DNA of 64,000 nt, taken from the NCBI GenBank assembly GCA_946222885.1, contig CAMIAK010000005.1, forward strand, positions 62,001 to 126,000. The letters are read 5' to 3'. Shown here piece by piece: positions 16,651-27,817 of this stretch. Every line of letters begins with the position of its first letter. The first letter of the stretch is position 1. The translations under genes were made by a program, and so were the position numbers. The stretch comes from an uncultured Nesterenkonia sp. Its GTDB lineage: Bacteria; Actinomycetota; Actinomycetes; Actinomycetales; Micrococcaceae. The notes beneath the pieces were generated by a model that worked only from the letters and a program-made list of their open reading frames with translations, had not been told where the DNA came from and made no database searches.

Positions 16651-18419
16651 GCGTGCGCCGGCTGATCGGCATGGAGACCGAATACGGCATCCACGCCCCG
16701 CAGAATCCCCGGGCCAGCCATGTGGCGCTGTCCATCGAGCTGGTCAACGCCTATGCGGCCGCGGTCACCGAGGAGGGCGGCGCCGTCGCCGGCACCGAAT
16801 GGGACTACCAGTCGGAGTCTCCGCTGGTGGACGCCCGCGGCTGGGTGCTGCCCCGCTCCGCGGCCCACCCCACCCAGCTCACCGACACCGATGAGGCGGT
16901 GGCCTACGCCTCCGAGCAGGAGGCCGGACAGGGGGAGGTCCGCGACGCGCTGGGAAACCTCAGCGGAGGGGACCCGTCCCCGGCTGACATCGCAGAGCGC
17001 GGAGCCTTCCTCGCCCCCGGCTCCAAGCACTGGCGCGGCGACTTCTTCGAGCTGCGCGCCGGCCAGCCTCAGCTGCTGATGAACCTGGTGCTCTCCAACG
17101 GGGCCCGCTTCTACGTGGACCACGCCCACCCCGAGTACTCCGCCCCGGAGACCGTCGGGGCCAAGCGGGCTGTGCTCTACGACGTGGCCGGCGACGTCGT
17201 CGCCCGCAGGGCCGCCCAGCGGCTCACCCGGGAGGAGGGCGCCCCGGAGGTCCTGCTGTACAAGAACAACACGGACAACAAGTCCGTCTCCTACGGCGCC
17301 CATGAGAACTACCTGGTGCCGCGGGAGACCAGCTTCGACGACCTCGTCGCCGGGCTCATCCCGTTCTTCGTGAGCCGGCAGGTCATCTGCGGAGCCGGCC
17401 GGGTCGGCATCGGGCAGACCAGCTCGACCCCCGGATACCAGATCTCCCAGCGTGCCGACTTCTTCGAGGAGGAGGTCGGGCTGGAGACCACGGTCCGCCG
17501 CCCGATCATCAACACCCGGGACGAGCCGCACGCCGACGCGGAGAAGCACCGGCGGCTGCACGTGATCATCGGCGACGCGAACATGAGCGAGTACTCCGCC
17601 TGGATGCGGGTCGGCACCACCGCCCTGGTGCTGGACCTCATCGAATCCGGCCGGGCCCCGCAGCTGCGGGTGCGCGAACCGGTCAGTGCCCTGCGCCGGA
17701 TCTCCCATGACCCCACCCTCAGGGCCACGGTGCGCACCGACCGCGGAGAGATGACAGCCCTGGACATCCAGCGCCTCTACCTGGAGGCCGCCGCCGCCCG
17801 CGCGGCCGAGAGGGCTGGGCCGGGGGCTGCCACCGCCGCCCCGGACACCGAGACCGCCGAGGTCCTGGAGGCCTGGGAGGCGCTGCTCGACGACCTCGCC
17901 GCAGACGTCTCGCTGGCCGCCGACCGGGTGGACTGGGTGGCCAAGCTCCAGCTGCTGGAGTCCTACCGCCGCCGCGACGGCCTGGACTGGGACGCCCCGC
18001 TGCTGGGGATGATCGACCTGCAGTACGCCGACCTCCGTGAGGAGAAGGGCCTGTACTACAAGCTGCTGCGCGCCGGGCGCATGCGCAGGCTCTTCACCGA
18101 GGGCCAGATCGCCTGGGCCGCCCAGCACCCGCCGGAGGAGACCCGGGCCTGGCTGCGCGGCCAGCTGGTCAGCCGCTTCCCGGAGTACGTGGCCGGGGCC
18201 AGCTGGGACCAGGTGCTGCTGCGTCCCGACGCCGTCTCCCCGCTCACCCGCCTCCATCTGGAGGACCCCACCGCCGGCGGGCGGGCCGAGGCCGAACAGG
18301 CGCTGGAGGGAGCGGCGGATGGGCGGACCCTGATCAGCCGGCTGGCCGGCGTCGCCGGCTCCGGCAGGCCGAAGAAGCAGAAGAACACACCGCCACAGAA
18401 CCCGAAGGAGGACATCTGA
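16647..18419 (+). CDS. dop: Pup deamidase/depupylase Dop
   Basis: 590 aa. It converts the C-terminal Gln of Pup to Glu and also removes Pup from substrates. Carboxylate-amine-ligase-like motifs are RLIGMETEYGIHAP (ATP/Mg site), FYVDHAHPEYSAPE with the catalytic Asp near residue 156, AHENYLVPRE and IINTRDEPHADAEKHRRLHVIIGD. The segment between DARGW and NGARF (about residues 62-153) is roughly 55 residues longer than I remember for the mycobacterial enzyme. This is where the regulatory Dop-loop lies. It starts with GTG overlapping the arc stop, and its stop overlaps the pup ATG. Confidence 0.96.
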   Translation: MSVRRLIGMETEYGIHAPQNPRASHVALSIELVNAYAAAVTEEGGAVAGTEWDYQSESPLVDARGWVLPRSAAHPTQLTDTDEAVAYASEQEAGQGEVRDALGNLSGGDPSPADIAERGAFLAPGSKHWRGDFFELRAGQPQLLMNLVLSNGARFYVDHAHPEYSAPETVGAKRAVLYDVAGDVVARRAAQRLTREEGAPEVLLYKNNTDNKSVSYGAHENYLVPRETSFDDLVAGLIPFFVSRQVICGAGRVGIGQTSSTPGYQISQRADFFEEEVGLETTVRRPIINTRDEPHADAEKHRRLHVIIGDANMSEYSAWMRVGTTALVLDLIESGRAPQLRVREPVSALRRISHDPTLRATVRTDRGEMTALDIQRLYLEAAAARAAERAGPGAATAAPDTETAEVLEAWEALLDDLAADVSLAADRVDWVAKLQLLESYRRRDGLDWDAPLLGMIDLQYADLREEKGLYYKLLRAGRMRRLFTEGQIAWAAQHPPEETRAWLRGQLVSRFPEYVAGASWDQVLLRPDAVSPLTRLHLEDPTAGGRAEAEQALEGAADGRTLISRLAGVAGSGRPKKQKNTPPQNPKEDI

Positions 18420-18619
18420 TGTCCGAACAGCCGCAGAAGCGCACCCACGGCGGACCCGGCGGCGAGGACGCCGGCGAGGCCCCCGCCGTCCCGGGCGGCA
18501 GCGCCCAGGCCCAGCAGAAGGCGGGCGAGCTGGACAGCCTGCTGGATGAGATCGACTCCGTCCTGGAGTCCAACGCCGAGGAGTTCGTCAAGGGCTTCGT
18601 GCAGAAGGGCGGCCAGTGA
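18419..18619 (+). CDS. pup: Prokaryotic ubiquitin-like protein Pup
   Basis: 66 aa, disordered Gly/Pro/Glu-rich N-terminus and the conserved helical C-terminal half with LDEIDSVLESNAEEFVKGFV followed by QKGGQ. The terminal Gln must be deamidated by Dop before PafA can ligate it. The ATG overlaps the dop stop (TGATG). prcB and prcA, which follow pup in proteasome-bearing actinobacteria, are absent; pafA begins 39 bp later. Confidence 0.98.
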   Translation: MSEQPQKRTHGGPGGEDAGEAPAVPGGSAQAQQKAGELDSLLDEIDSVLESNAEEFVKGFVQKGGQ

Positions 18620-18654
18620 TGCCTGGCCGGCGGCATCAGAAGGGCGGCCGGTGA
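18602..18654 (+). repeat. Duplication of the pup 3' end
   Basis: The last 18 nt of pup including the stop (18602-18619) recur at 18637-18654 with one mismatch, 35 nt downstream, just before pafA. Read in the same sense, the second copy spells QKGGR-stop. It also carries the GGCGGCC sequence that may help translation of pafA. Confidence 0.8.
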
Positions 18655-18658
18655 CCCC

Positions 18659-20152
18659 ATGGACCGCCGTGTCTTCGGGGTCGAGACCGAGTTCGGCCTG
18701 ACCCATCTGGGCCGTGAGCGCCGCGGGCTGCCCCCGGATGAGGCCGCCCGCTATCTCTTCCGCCCCGTGGTGGACTGGGGGAGGAGCTCCAACGTCTTCA
18801 TCCCCAACGGGTCCCGGCTCTACCTGGACGTGGGCTCCCACCCGGAGTACGCCACCGCCGAATGCGACGACCTGCTCGACCTCATCGCCTCCGACCGCGC
18901 CGGGGAGCGGATCATGCACGACCTCGCTGTGCGTGCCGAGCAGGCGCTGGAGCGCGACGGCTTCGACGGCAGCGTCTACCTGCTGAAGAACAACGTGGAC
19001 TCCCGGGGCAACTCCTACGGCTCCCATGAGAACTACCTCATCCCGCGGACCGCCCACTTCCGGCGGCTCTCCACCGTCCTGCTCCCCTTCCTGGTCACCC
19101 GGCAGATCCTGGCCGGGGCGGGGCACGTGGTCCAGGCGACCGCTGAGCGACCGGCCCACTTCGCCTTCTCCCAGCGGGCCGACCACATGTGGGAGGGCAT
19201 CTCCTCGGCGACCACCCGCTCGCGGCCGATCATCAACACCCGCGACGAGCCGCACGCCGACGCCGGGGTCCACCGACGGCTCCATGTGATCGTGGGCGAC
19301 TCGAACATGTCCGAGACCACCCAGCTGCTGCGCTACGGCTCCGCCGACCTGGTGCTGCGGATGATCGAGGCCGGAGTGCCGGTGGGCGACTATGAGCTGG
19401 AGAACCCCATCGGGGCGATCCGTCACATCAGCCATGACATCACCGGACAGGCCACGGTCCGCATCCGCGGCGGCCAGGAGCTGACGGCTGTCCAGATCCA
19501 GGCCGGGCTGCTGGAGCGCGCCAAGGCCTTCGTGGCCCAGCGGGGCGCCCACCACGAGCATGTGGACCGGATCCTGGAGCTCTGGGAGCGGACCCTGGAG
19601 GCGGTGCGCACCGGCGATCACAGCCAGGTCGACCAGGACATCGACTGGGCGATCAAGAAGCGGCTGGTCGACGAGGTCGCGGCGCGCAGCGGCATCGGCT
19701 ATGACCACCCGCGGCTGGAGCAGGTCGACATGGCCTATCACGATGTCCATCCCGAGCGCGGGCTCTTCCACCTGCTGCGCCGGCGCGGACGGGCCACCGC
19801 AGTGTTGGACGAGGACCATATCCGGAGGGCCGTCACCCATCCGCCGACCACCACCCGGGCGGCGATCCGGGGTCGCTTCCTGTCCACCGCACGGGCCTAC
19901 GGGGCCCCACACACCGTGGACTGGGTGCACCACAAGCTGACCGACCGGCCGCTGGAGGCCCTGATGATCAAGGACCCCTTCGCCGTGGAGGACGAGCGGG
20001 TCGAGGCCCTGTTGGACAGGCTCGGGGACCGCGCCGCCCAGCTGCGCGAACACACCGACGCCGAACGGGAGGCCCAGCCCGTTCCCCTGGCGCTCTCCGA
20101 GCGCTACACCCTGACCTCCGCCCAGCCCCACGGCGACCCGCCGGTGATCTGA
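18659..20152 (+). CDS. pafA: Pup-protein ligase PafA
   Basis: 497 aa. It forms an isopeptide bond between the C-terminal Glu of Pup and substrate lysines, using ATP. Motifs are FGVETEFGLTHL at the N-terminus, LYLDVGSHPEYATAE with the catalytic Asp, GSHENYLIPRTAHF, and INTRDEPHADAGVHRRLHVIVGDSN. It is shorter than Dop because it lacks the long loop. No good Shine-Dalgarno sits right before ATG 18659, so coupling with pup through the short spacer is likely. Confidence 0.97.
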   Translation: MDRRVFGVETEFGLTHLGRERRGLPPDEAARYLFRPVVDWGRSSNVFIPNGSRLYLDVGSHPEYATAECDDLLDLIASDRAGERIMHDLAVRAEQALERDGFDGSVYLLKNNVDSRGNSYGSHENYLIPRTAHFRRLSTVLLPFLVTRQILAGAGHVVQATAERPAHFAFSQRADHMWEGISSATTRSRPIINTRDEPHADAGVHRRLHVIVGDSNMSETTQLLRYGSADLVLRMIEAGVPVGDYELENPIGAIRHISHDITGQATVRIRGGQELTAVQIQAGLLERAKAFVAQRGAHHEHVDRILELWERTLEAVRTGDHSQVDQDIDWAIKKRLVDEVAARSGIGYDHPRLEQVDMAYHDVHPERGLFHLLRRRGRATAVLDEDHIRRAVTHPPTTTRAAIRGRFLSTARAYGAPHTVDWVHHKLTDRPLEALMIKDPFAVEDERVEALLDRLGDRAAQLREHTDAEREAQPVPLALSERYTLTSAQPHGDPPVI

Positions 20153-20172
20153 CGTGCCCAAGGTTCAGCCGG

Positions 20173-20178
20173 TACAGT
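20173..20178 (+). promoter_or_regulatory. Possible -10 of the FKBP-pafBC-tat genes
   Basis: TACAGT about 47 nt before the GTG at 20226, leaving a short leader with a ribosome site. Confidence 0.3.
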
Positions 20179-20225
20179 GCAGGAAGGCTCATCAGCCCTC
20201 CACCCCGATGCGTAAGGACCCCTCT

Positions 20226-21533
20226 GTGCGAAAGAAGTACATCGCCCTCTCCGTCCCGGCCGTGATGCTGTTGTCCGGATGCTCCTCCGACGGCCTGGGG
20301 GACGTGGACGCCCTCTCCGGCGTCAGCCTGCACATGACCGAGGACGGCGCCCCCGAGGTCATCCTGCAGAACCCCGTGGAGGCCGATGAGGAGTCTGCCC
20401 GGGTGCTGGAGTCCGGCGACGGCGAGGCCATCGACGAGGACTCGATCCTCTACCTCTCCACGGCGATGGCCGACCCCGCCAGCGGCGAGGTCCAGCAGGA
20501 GGACTTCACCCAGGAGGCCCCCTCGCTGCTCTACCTGCCGCTGATCGAGGAGCAGAACGAGTTCATCTACGAGTCCATCACCGAGACTGACCTCAACGTC
20601 GGCGGCGAGATGGCCATGTACGTCCCGGGCGGGGAGATGGGCCAGGAGCAGCTGATCGTGCTGCGCGTGGACGACCAGAAGCCCGACCACGCCGTGGGCG
20701 AGGTCGAGGAGCAGAGCGGGGAGCTGCCGGAGGTCCTCAACGAGGTGGGCGAGGCCCCTGAGCTCGAGGGCTTCGACCCGGAGGCCGACGAGGCCCCGGA
20801 AGAGGTCCGGGCGGAGACGCTCATCCAGGGTGAGGGCGAGGAGATCGGACCCTACGACCACGTGGTGGTCCGCTACATCGGTTGGCGCTGGTCCGACGGC
20901 GAGGTCTTCGACTCCGCATGGCCGGGCGTACAGCCTCCCGCCGCTGAGGGGGAGGAGGCCCCGGAGGCCGACGAGGACCAGGTCGTCCCGCCGATGGACT
21001 CCCCTCTGCCGAACCTCATCCCCGGCTGGACCGAGGCCCTGGAGGGCGCCGAGGTCGGCTCCCGCGTGCTGATGGTCATCCCGCCGGAGGACGCCTACGG
21101 CGAATCCTCCGAGACCGAGGAGGGATCCGAGGAGGAGAGCTCCGAAGAGGGGGCCACGGAGGAGGACGCCGGGGAGGGCACCGGCGTCGAGCCTCAGGCG
21201 GCCGAGGGCGAGGAGGCCCTTCCGGAGGATCTCGAAGACATCGAAGACCTCGAGGACATGGACATGGAGGAGCTCGAGGAGATGCTCGGCGGCGGCGAGC
21301 AGCAGGAGCATGAGCTCGCGGGCGAGACGCTGATCTTCGTGGTCGACATCGTCGCGGCGGTCCCGGCCACCGACGAGCAGGTCGAGCAGATGGAGGAGCA
21401 GCAGCGCCAGATGGAGGAGGCCGAGGAGGCCGACTCCGAGGACGGCGAGACGGGCGAGACCGGTGAGACCGGTGAGGAAGAGTCCGGCACCGAAGAGTCC
21501 GACGCTGAAGAGACCCAGGAAGAGGAGAACTGA
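20226..21533 (+). CDS. FKBP-type peptidyl-prolyl isomerase lipoprotein with long acidic insert
   Basis: 435 aa. Lipobox MLLSGC with Cys19 marks it as surface-anchored. Residues 20-205 form an acidic region of unknown fold. The FKBP domain begins near 210 (HVVVRYIGWRWSDGEVFDSAW; then LIPGWTEALEGAEVGSRVLMVIPP) but is interrupted after AYGE (about 292) by roughly 75 residues of mostly Glu, Asp and Ser before the final strand TLIFVVDIV near 367. A Glu-rich tail follows. GTG 20226 is chosen because TAAGGA lies 8 nt upstream and the signal peptide then has normal length. It is 3 bp ahead of a second, compact FKBP gene. Confidence 0.9.
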   Translation: MRKKYIALSVPAVMLLSGCSSDGLGDVDALSGVSLHMTEDGAPEVILQNPVEADEESARVLESGDGEAIDEDSILYLSTAMADPASGEVQQEDFTQEAPSLLYLPLIEEQNEFIYESITETDLNVGGEMAMYVPGGEMGQEQLIVLRVDDQKPDHAVGEVEEQSGELPEVLNEVGEAPELEGFDPEADEAPEEVRAETLIQGEGEEIGPYDHVVVRYIGWRWSDGEVFDSAWPGVQPPAAEGEEAPEADEDQVVPPMDSPLPNLIPGWTEALEGAEVGSRVLMVIPPEDAYGESSETEEGSEEESSEEGATEEDAGEGTGVEPQAAEGEEALPEDLEDIEDLEDMDMEELEEMLGGGEQQEHELAGETLIFVVDIVAAVPATDEQVEQMEEQQRQMEEAEEADSEDGETGETGETGEEESGTEESDAEETQEEEN

Positions 21534-21536
21534 GAC

Positions 21537-21941
21537 ATGTCCTTCGGACAGCGCACCTACGACCGCACCAAGCCTGAGATCGACTTCCCGGGCATGACCC
21601 CGCCCGAGGAGCTCGTCATCGAGGAGATCATCCCCGGGGGCGGCCCTGCCGTGGAGCCCGGCGACCAGATCTCCTGCCACTATGTGGGCGTCTCCTGGTC
21701 CACCGGTGAGGAGTTCGACGCCTCCTGGAACCGCGGCCAGACCCTGGACTTCACCGCCGGCATCGGCCAGGTCATCCAGGGATGGGACCAAGGCCTGATC
21801 GGGATGAAGGAGGGCGCACGCCGCCGCTTCGAGATCCCGCCGCACCTGGCCTACGGGGAGCAGGGCGCCGGTGCGGCCATCGGGCCGAATGAGACGCTGA
21901 TCTTCGTGGTCGACCTGGTCAAGGTCCGCAAGGCCTCCTGA
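21537..21941 (+). CDS. FKBP-type peptidyl-prolyl cis-trans isomerase, cytosolic
   Basis: 134 aa, a single FKBP domain and no signal peptide: ISCHYVGVSWSTGEEFDASW, then QVIQGWDQGLIGMKEGARRRFEIPPHLAYGEQG, ending LIFVVDLVKV. All segments that line the FKBP active site are present. It lies between the lipoprotein FKBP and pafBC with 3- and 7-bp gaps, so it is part of one transcription unit. An FKBP next to pafB/C is a frequent actinobacterial arrangement. Confidence 0.95.
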   Translation: MSFGQRTYDRTKPEIDFPGMTPPEELVIEEIIPGGGPAVEPGDQISCHYVGVSWSTGEEFDASWNRGQTLDFTAGIGQVIQGWDQGLIGMKEGARRRFEIPPHLAYGEQGAGAAIGPNETLIFVVDLVKVRKAS

Positions 21942-21948
21942 TCGGGCT

Positions 21949-23868
21949 ATGGAGGATCACGCCCCGCAGGACGCCTATGCGGAGGAGCATGTCGCCCGGG
22001 CGCTGTCCCTGGCTGCGACCATCCTCGAGGCCTCCCCGCGGGGCCTGACCAAGGCGGAGATCTGGGAGCGGATCGAGTTCTACCCCCGTGAGGTCTCCAG
22101 CCCGGAGGAGAAGGAGGCCCGGGAGAAGATCTTCGACCGGGACAAGAACTACCTCAGCCGGACCGGCATCCGTCTCATCCCGGGGGAGGGCTCCTCCGAG
22201 CATGAGCACCGGTACGCCATCGACCCGGAGGACTACGGACTCCCGAAGCTGGAGCTCACCCCTGGTGAGCTCATGCTGCTGCGCCAGCTTCAGCAGGTCT
22301 GGCGCGGAACCCGGGCCCAGGCCAGCATCCTGCAGGCGGTCGGCGCGCTCACCGGCTACGCCCAGCCGGGCGGAGAGAGCCGGCCGGCCCCCGTGTCCCC
22401 GGCGCCCCTGGGCCTCGGGGACGACCGCGACTTCGAGCATCTGGAGGCCCTCGCCGGACTCGGAGAGCGTCCTGCGGTGACCTTCGGCTACATCGCCCGG
22501 GGCCGCTTCGCCGCCGAGGACCGCCAGGTGGTGGCCCTCGGCATGGGAGTGCGCGGACACTGGTACCTGGCCGGCTATGACCTGGACCGCCAGGCGCTGC
22601 GGACCTACCGGCTGGACCGGATCCGCGGCAGGATCCTGCCGCTCCGGGAGGCCGACCTCCAGAAGGGCGGCCGGGACGCGACGGTCCGGTCTCTCCGCAC
22701 AGGAGAGCTGCTCGGCGACTTCGACCTGGCCGCGGCCCTGGACGACGCGGCCTCTGTCTCCGGGGACCCCCGCAGCCGCCTGGAGGCCGTGCTGGGCGCC
22801 CACCGCACCCCGCCGGAGCACCCGGGGAGGCTGCGTCCCCTCAGGGAGGGGCGCCGCCCGGACCCCGCTCCGCAGAAGGTGGAGAGGCTGTTGGCGATGA
22901 CCGCCCATCTCCACCGCACCGGAGGTGCGCGGGTCAGCGAGCTGCTGCGCAGCTACGGCGTGAGCGCGGGACAGCTGCAGCGGGACCTGCTCTCCCTGCA
23001 GCAGACCGGCTCCTACGACGCCGACCGCTTCGGATCGCTCCTGGAGGTCCGCCCGGAGGTGCCGCTCACCGGGGAGCAGTTCCGCCGGGAGTTCGTCGAA
23101 GCCGACCCGCTGGTCTCCCTGGAGGTTCCCGACGGCGCGCTGCGCGGCACCCTCACCCGCCCGGTGAGCCTCTCGGCGTCCGCCGCGCTCTCCCTGCTGA
23201 TCGGCCTGGAGAGTCTGGAGCCCACCTCGGAGGCGACCTCGCTGGCGGAGAAGATCCGCCAGGTGCTCCCGCCGCAGATGCGCAGTGTGGCCGGCAGCCT
23301 GAGCCTGGCGGGCAGGGACCCGCACGATGAGGCGGAGGAGACCCTGGCCCAGGCCCTGGAGCAGGGCCGGGCGGTGGAGATCGGCTACCAGGACGCCGAC
23401 GGCGGGCGCAGTCTCCGGACGGTGGAGCCGGCCACCCTGTTCCGCTCCGGGCCGCACCGCTACCTGCGCGCCTGGGACCGCGGGGCAGCCGCCTCACGGA
23501 CCTTCCGCCTCTCCCGGATCGTGCAGGTCCGGCCGCTGGACCAGGAGGTCGGGGACGAGGCCCGCCGCCTCGCCGAACTCCCCCTCGAGCCGCCGCGGGT
23601 GCCCGAGGAGGAGCGGTCCCTGACCGCGGTGCTGCACTTCGCGGCCCCGGCCGCAGCGGAGGCCGATGACTACGAGCCCGAGCTGCACCGCTATCACGAC
23701 GACGGCGCCCGCACGGTCCAGGTCCGCTTCCGCAGCGCTGAGCGCATCATCCGGCTCTGCACGGAGTCCGGGGGAGACGTCGTCCTCCTGGAGCCGGAGG
23801 AGCTGCGCCGGCAGGTCATCTCGCGGGCGGAGCTGATGCTCTCCCCGCAGGGGCACCCGGCGGAGTAG
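21949..23868 (+). CDS. pafBC: PafB-PafC fusion, WYL-domain DNA-damage regulator
   Basis: 639 aa. It contains two copies of the helix-turn-helix plus WYL architecture. Copy one has RALSLAATILEASPRGLTKAEIW and WYL segment GHWYLAGYDLDRQALRTYRLDRI near residue 205. Copy two begins near 310 (MTAHLHRTGGARVSELLRSYGVS) with a WYL-like segment HRYLRAWDRG and TFRLSRI. In mycobacteria PafB and PafC are separate subunits of a transcription activator of RecA-independent DNA-repair genes that works with RNA polymerase; a natural fusion is known in Arthrobacter. Start is ATG 21949, 7 bp after the FKBP stop. Confidence 0.95.
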   Translation: MEDHAPQDAYAEEHVARALSLAATILEASPRGLTKAEIWERIEFYPREVSSPEEKEAREKIFDRDKNYLSRTGIRLIPGEGSSEHEHRYAIDPEDYGLPKLELTPGELMLLRQLQQVWRGTRAQASILQAVGALTGYAQPGGESRPAPVSPAPLGLGDDRDFEHLEALAGLGERPAVTFGYIARGRFAAEDRQVVALGMGVRGHWYLAGYDLDRQALRTYRLDRIRGRILPLREADLQKGGRDATVRSLRTGELLGDFDLAAALDDAASVSGDPRSRLEAVLGAHRTPPEHPGRLRPLREGRRPDPAPQKVERLLAMTAHLHRTGGARVSELLRSYGVSAGQLQRDLLSLQQTGSYDADRFGSLLEVRPEVPLTGEQFRREFVEADPLVSLEVPDGALRGTLTRPVSLSASAALSLLIGLESLEPTSEATSLAEKIRQVLPPQMRSVAGSLSLAGRDPHDEAEETLAQALEQGRAVEIGYQDADGGRSLRTVEPATLFRSGPHRYLRAWDRGAAASRTFRLSRIVQVRPLDQEVGDEARRLAELPLEPPRVPEEERSLTAVLHFAAPAAAEADDYEPELHRYHDDGARTVQVRFRSAERIIRLCTESGGDVVLLEPEELRRQVISRAELMLSPQGHPAE

Positions 23869-23898
23869 AATCATCAGGACGACGAAAGGACTTCGACT

Positions 23899-24171
23899 GT
23901 GACTATGCCATCCGGATGGATGATCGCGATCATCGCTGTGCTGATCATCCTGCTCTTCGGCGCCCCCAAGCTGCCGAAACTGGCAAAATCGATGGGGCAG
24001 TCCATGCGCATCTTCAACTCCGAGGTGAAGACCATGCGCACGGAGAATGACAAGGGCTCTGAGAAGGGCTCCGACGCCGCCCAGCAGGACGAGGAGAAGG
24101 ACCGGCCTGCCGTCGAGGGGCGCGTCATCAGCCCCGAGCAGCGCGCTGAGTCCCGCGACGAACACCGCTGA
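23899..24171 (+). CDS. tatA: Twin-arginine translocase subunit TatA
   Basis: 90 aa: one N-terminal membrane helix (WMIAIIAVLIILLFGAPKLP), the FGAPKLP hinge, an amphipathic helix LAKSMGQSMRIFNSEVKTM, and a charged tail. It forms the pore of the Tat system that exports folded proteins. GTG start with an AAAGGA ribosome site. It is followed by tatC after 5 bp. TatB is not in this window. Confidence 0.96.
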   Translation: MTMPSGWMIAIIAVLIILLFGAPKLPKLAKSMGQSMRIFNSEVKTMRTENDKGSEKGSDAAQQDEEKDRPAVEGRVISPEQRAESRDEHR

Positions 24172-24176
24172 CCCCC

Positions 24177-25013
24177 ATGGCGACAGCCCGCCAGGAGGAG
24201 AAGCAGAAGAAGCGGCGGCGCAGGGGCAGGGACCCCGAGGGCACCATGTCCTTGGGAGAGCACCTGCGTGAGCTGCGCAACCGAGTCGTCATCGCCGCCC
24301 TGGGCATCGTCCTGGGCGCAGTCGCCGGCTTCTTCGTCTATGACACCCTCTTCCGCCTGCTGGCCGCCCCCGTCCTGGAGTTCGGCGGCACGGATCGCTC
24401 CGCCGAGATCGCCTTCAACACCGTCGGGCAGCCGCTGGACCTGATGATCCGGATCTCGCTGTTCGTCGGCGTCGTCCTCTCATCCCCTCTCTGGCTCTAC
24501 CAGATCTGGGCCTTCATCATGCCCGGCCTGAAGAAGACCGAGAAGCGCTACGCCATCGGGTTCATCGCCGCTTCGGTCCCGCTCTTCCTCACCGGAATCG
24601 GCCTGGCCTACACCGTGATGCCCCGGGCCATCGGCTTCTTCTTCGCGCTGAACCCCGAGGGGACCTCCAACTTCATCGCCCCGGACGTCTACTTCAGCTT
24701 CGTCCTGCATCTCTTCCTGGCCTTCGGCGTGGCCATGGTCCTGCCGGTGGTGCTGGTGGGGGTCAACATGATGGGGCTCGTCAGCGGTAAGCAGGTGCTG
24801 CGCAGCTGGCGCTGGGTGGTCATGCTCATCGCCATCGTCTCGGCCATCGCCGCCCCCGAAGTCGTCAGCATGATCTTCATCGGGCTGCCGCTGTGCCTGC
24901 TCTTCGGCGTGGCGATCGTGCTCTGCCTGCTCAACGACCGACGCCGGTCGAAGCGTGAGGCGCAGCTCGAGGAGCAGAACGAGGACCTGGTGCGGTCCAC
25001 CGAGCTCGGTTAG
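24177..25013 (+). CDS. tatC: Twin-arginine translocase subunit TatC
   Basis: 278 aa, six membrane helices. The N-terminus has MSLGEHLRELRNRVVIA, the segment that binds the twin-arginine signal, with its conserved Glu. Later FVGVVLSSPLWLYQIWAFIMPGL and the FGVAMVLPVVLVGVNMMGLV helices are typical. It converges with pepN across a region of nested inverted repeats. Confidence 0.97.
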   Translation: MATARQEEKQKKRRRRGRDPEGTMSLGEHLRELRNRVVIAALGIVLGAVAGFFVYDTLFRLLAAPVLEFGGTDRSAEIAFNTVGQPLDLMIRISLFVGVVLSSPLWLYQIWAFIMPGLKKTEKRYAIGFIAASVPLFLTGIGLAYTVMPRAIGFFFALNPEGTSNFIAPDVYFSFVLHLFLAFGVAMVLPVVLVGVNMMGLVSGKQVLRSWRWVVMLIAIVSAIAAPEVVSMIFIGLPLCLLFGVAIVLCLLNDRRRSKREAQLEEQNEDLVRSTELG

Positions 25014-25014
25014 G

Positions 25015-25117
25015 GGCCGGCGAAGGAGAGGCTTTCATCCTTCACGAACGAAGCACGCCACGCTGCCGCGTGTCGCGAAACCCTTCGTTCGGACAAGGGA
25101 TCCTTCAAGCCGTTCCT

Positions 25118-25126
<9 letters not shown>
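25015..25126. repeat. Nested inverted repeats between tatC and pepN
   Basis: Outer arms of 13 bp (25015-25027 with 25114-25126, one mismatch), middle arms of 9 bp (25045-25053 with 25083-25091, perfect) and an inner 5-bp stem around 25054-25072 are nested in a 112-bp stretch between convergent genes. It could be a bidirectional terminator or a palindromic element. The right outer arm includes the pepN stop. Confidence 0.55.
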
Positions 25127-27745
<2,619 letters not shown>

Positions 27746-27817
27746 AGGCGCCATTCAACCACTGCGGGGCCCTCAGATCACGGTGCGGCCCGCCTGATCA
27801 CAGCAGGCCCCTGAACC

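Noticed and set aside
18620..18658. Fragment of prcB or prcA between pup and pafA
   Set aside because: The 39-bp spacer is accounted for by the duplicated pup 3' end; no proteasome-subunit sequence is present.
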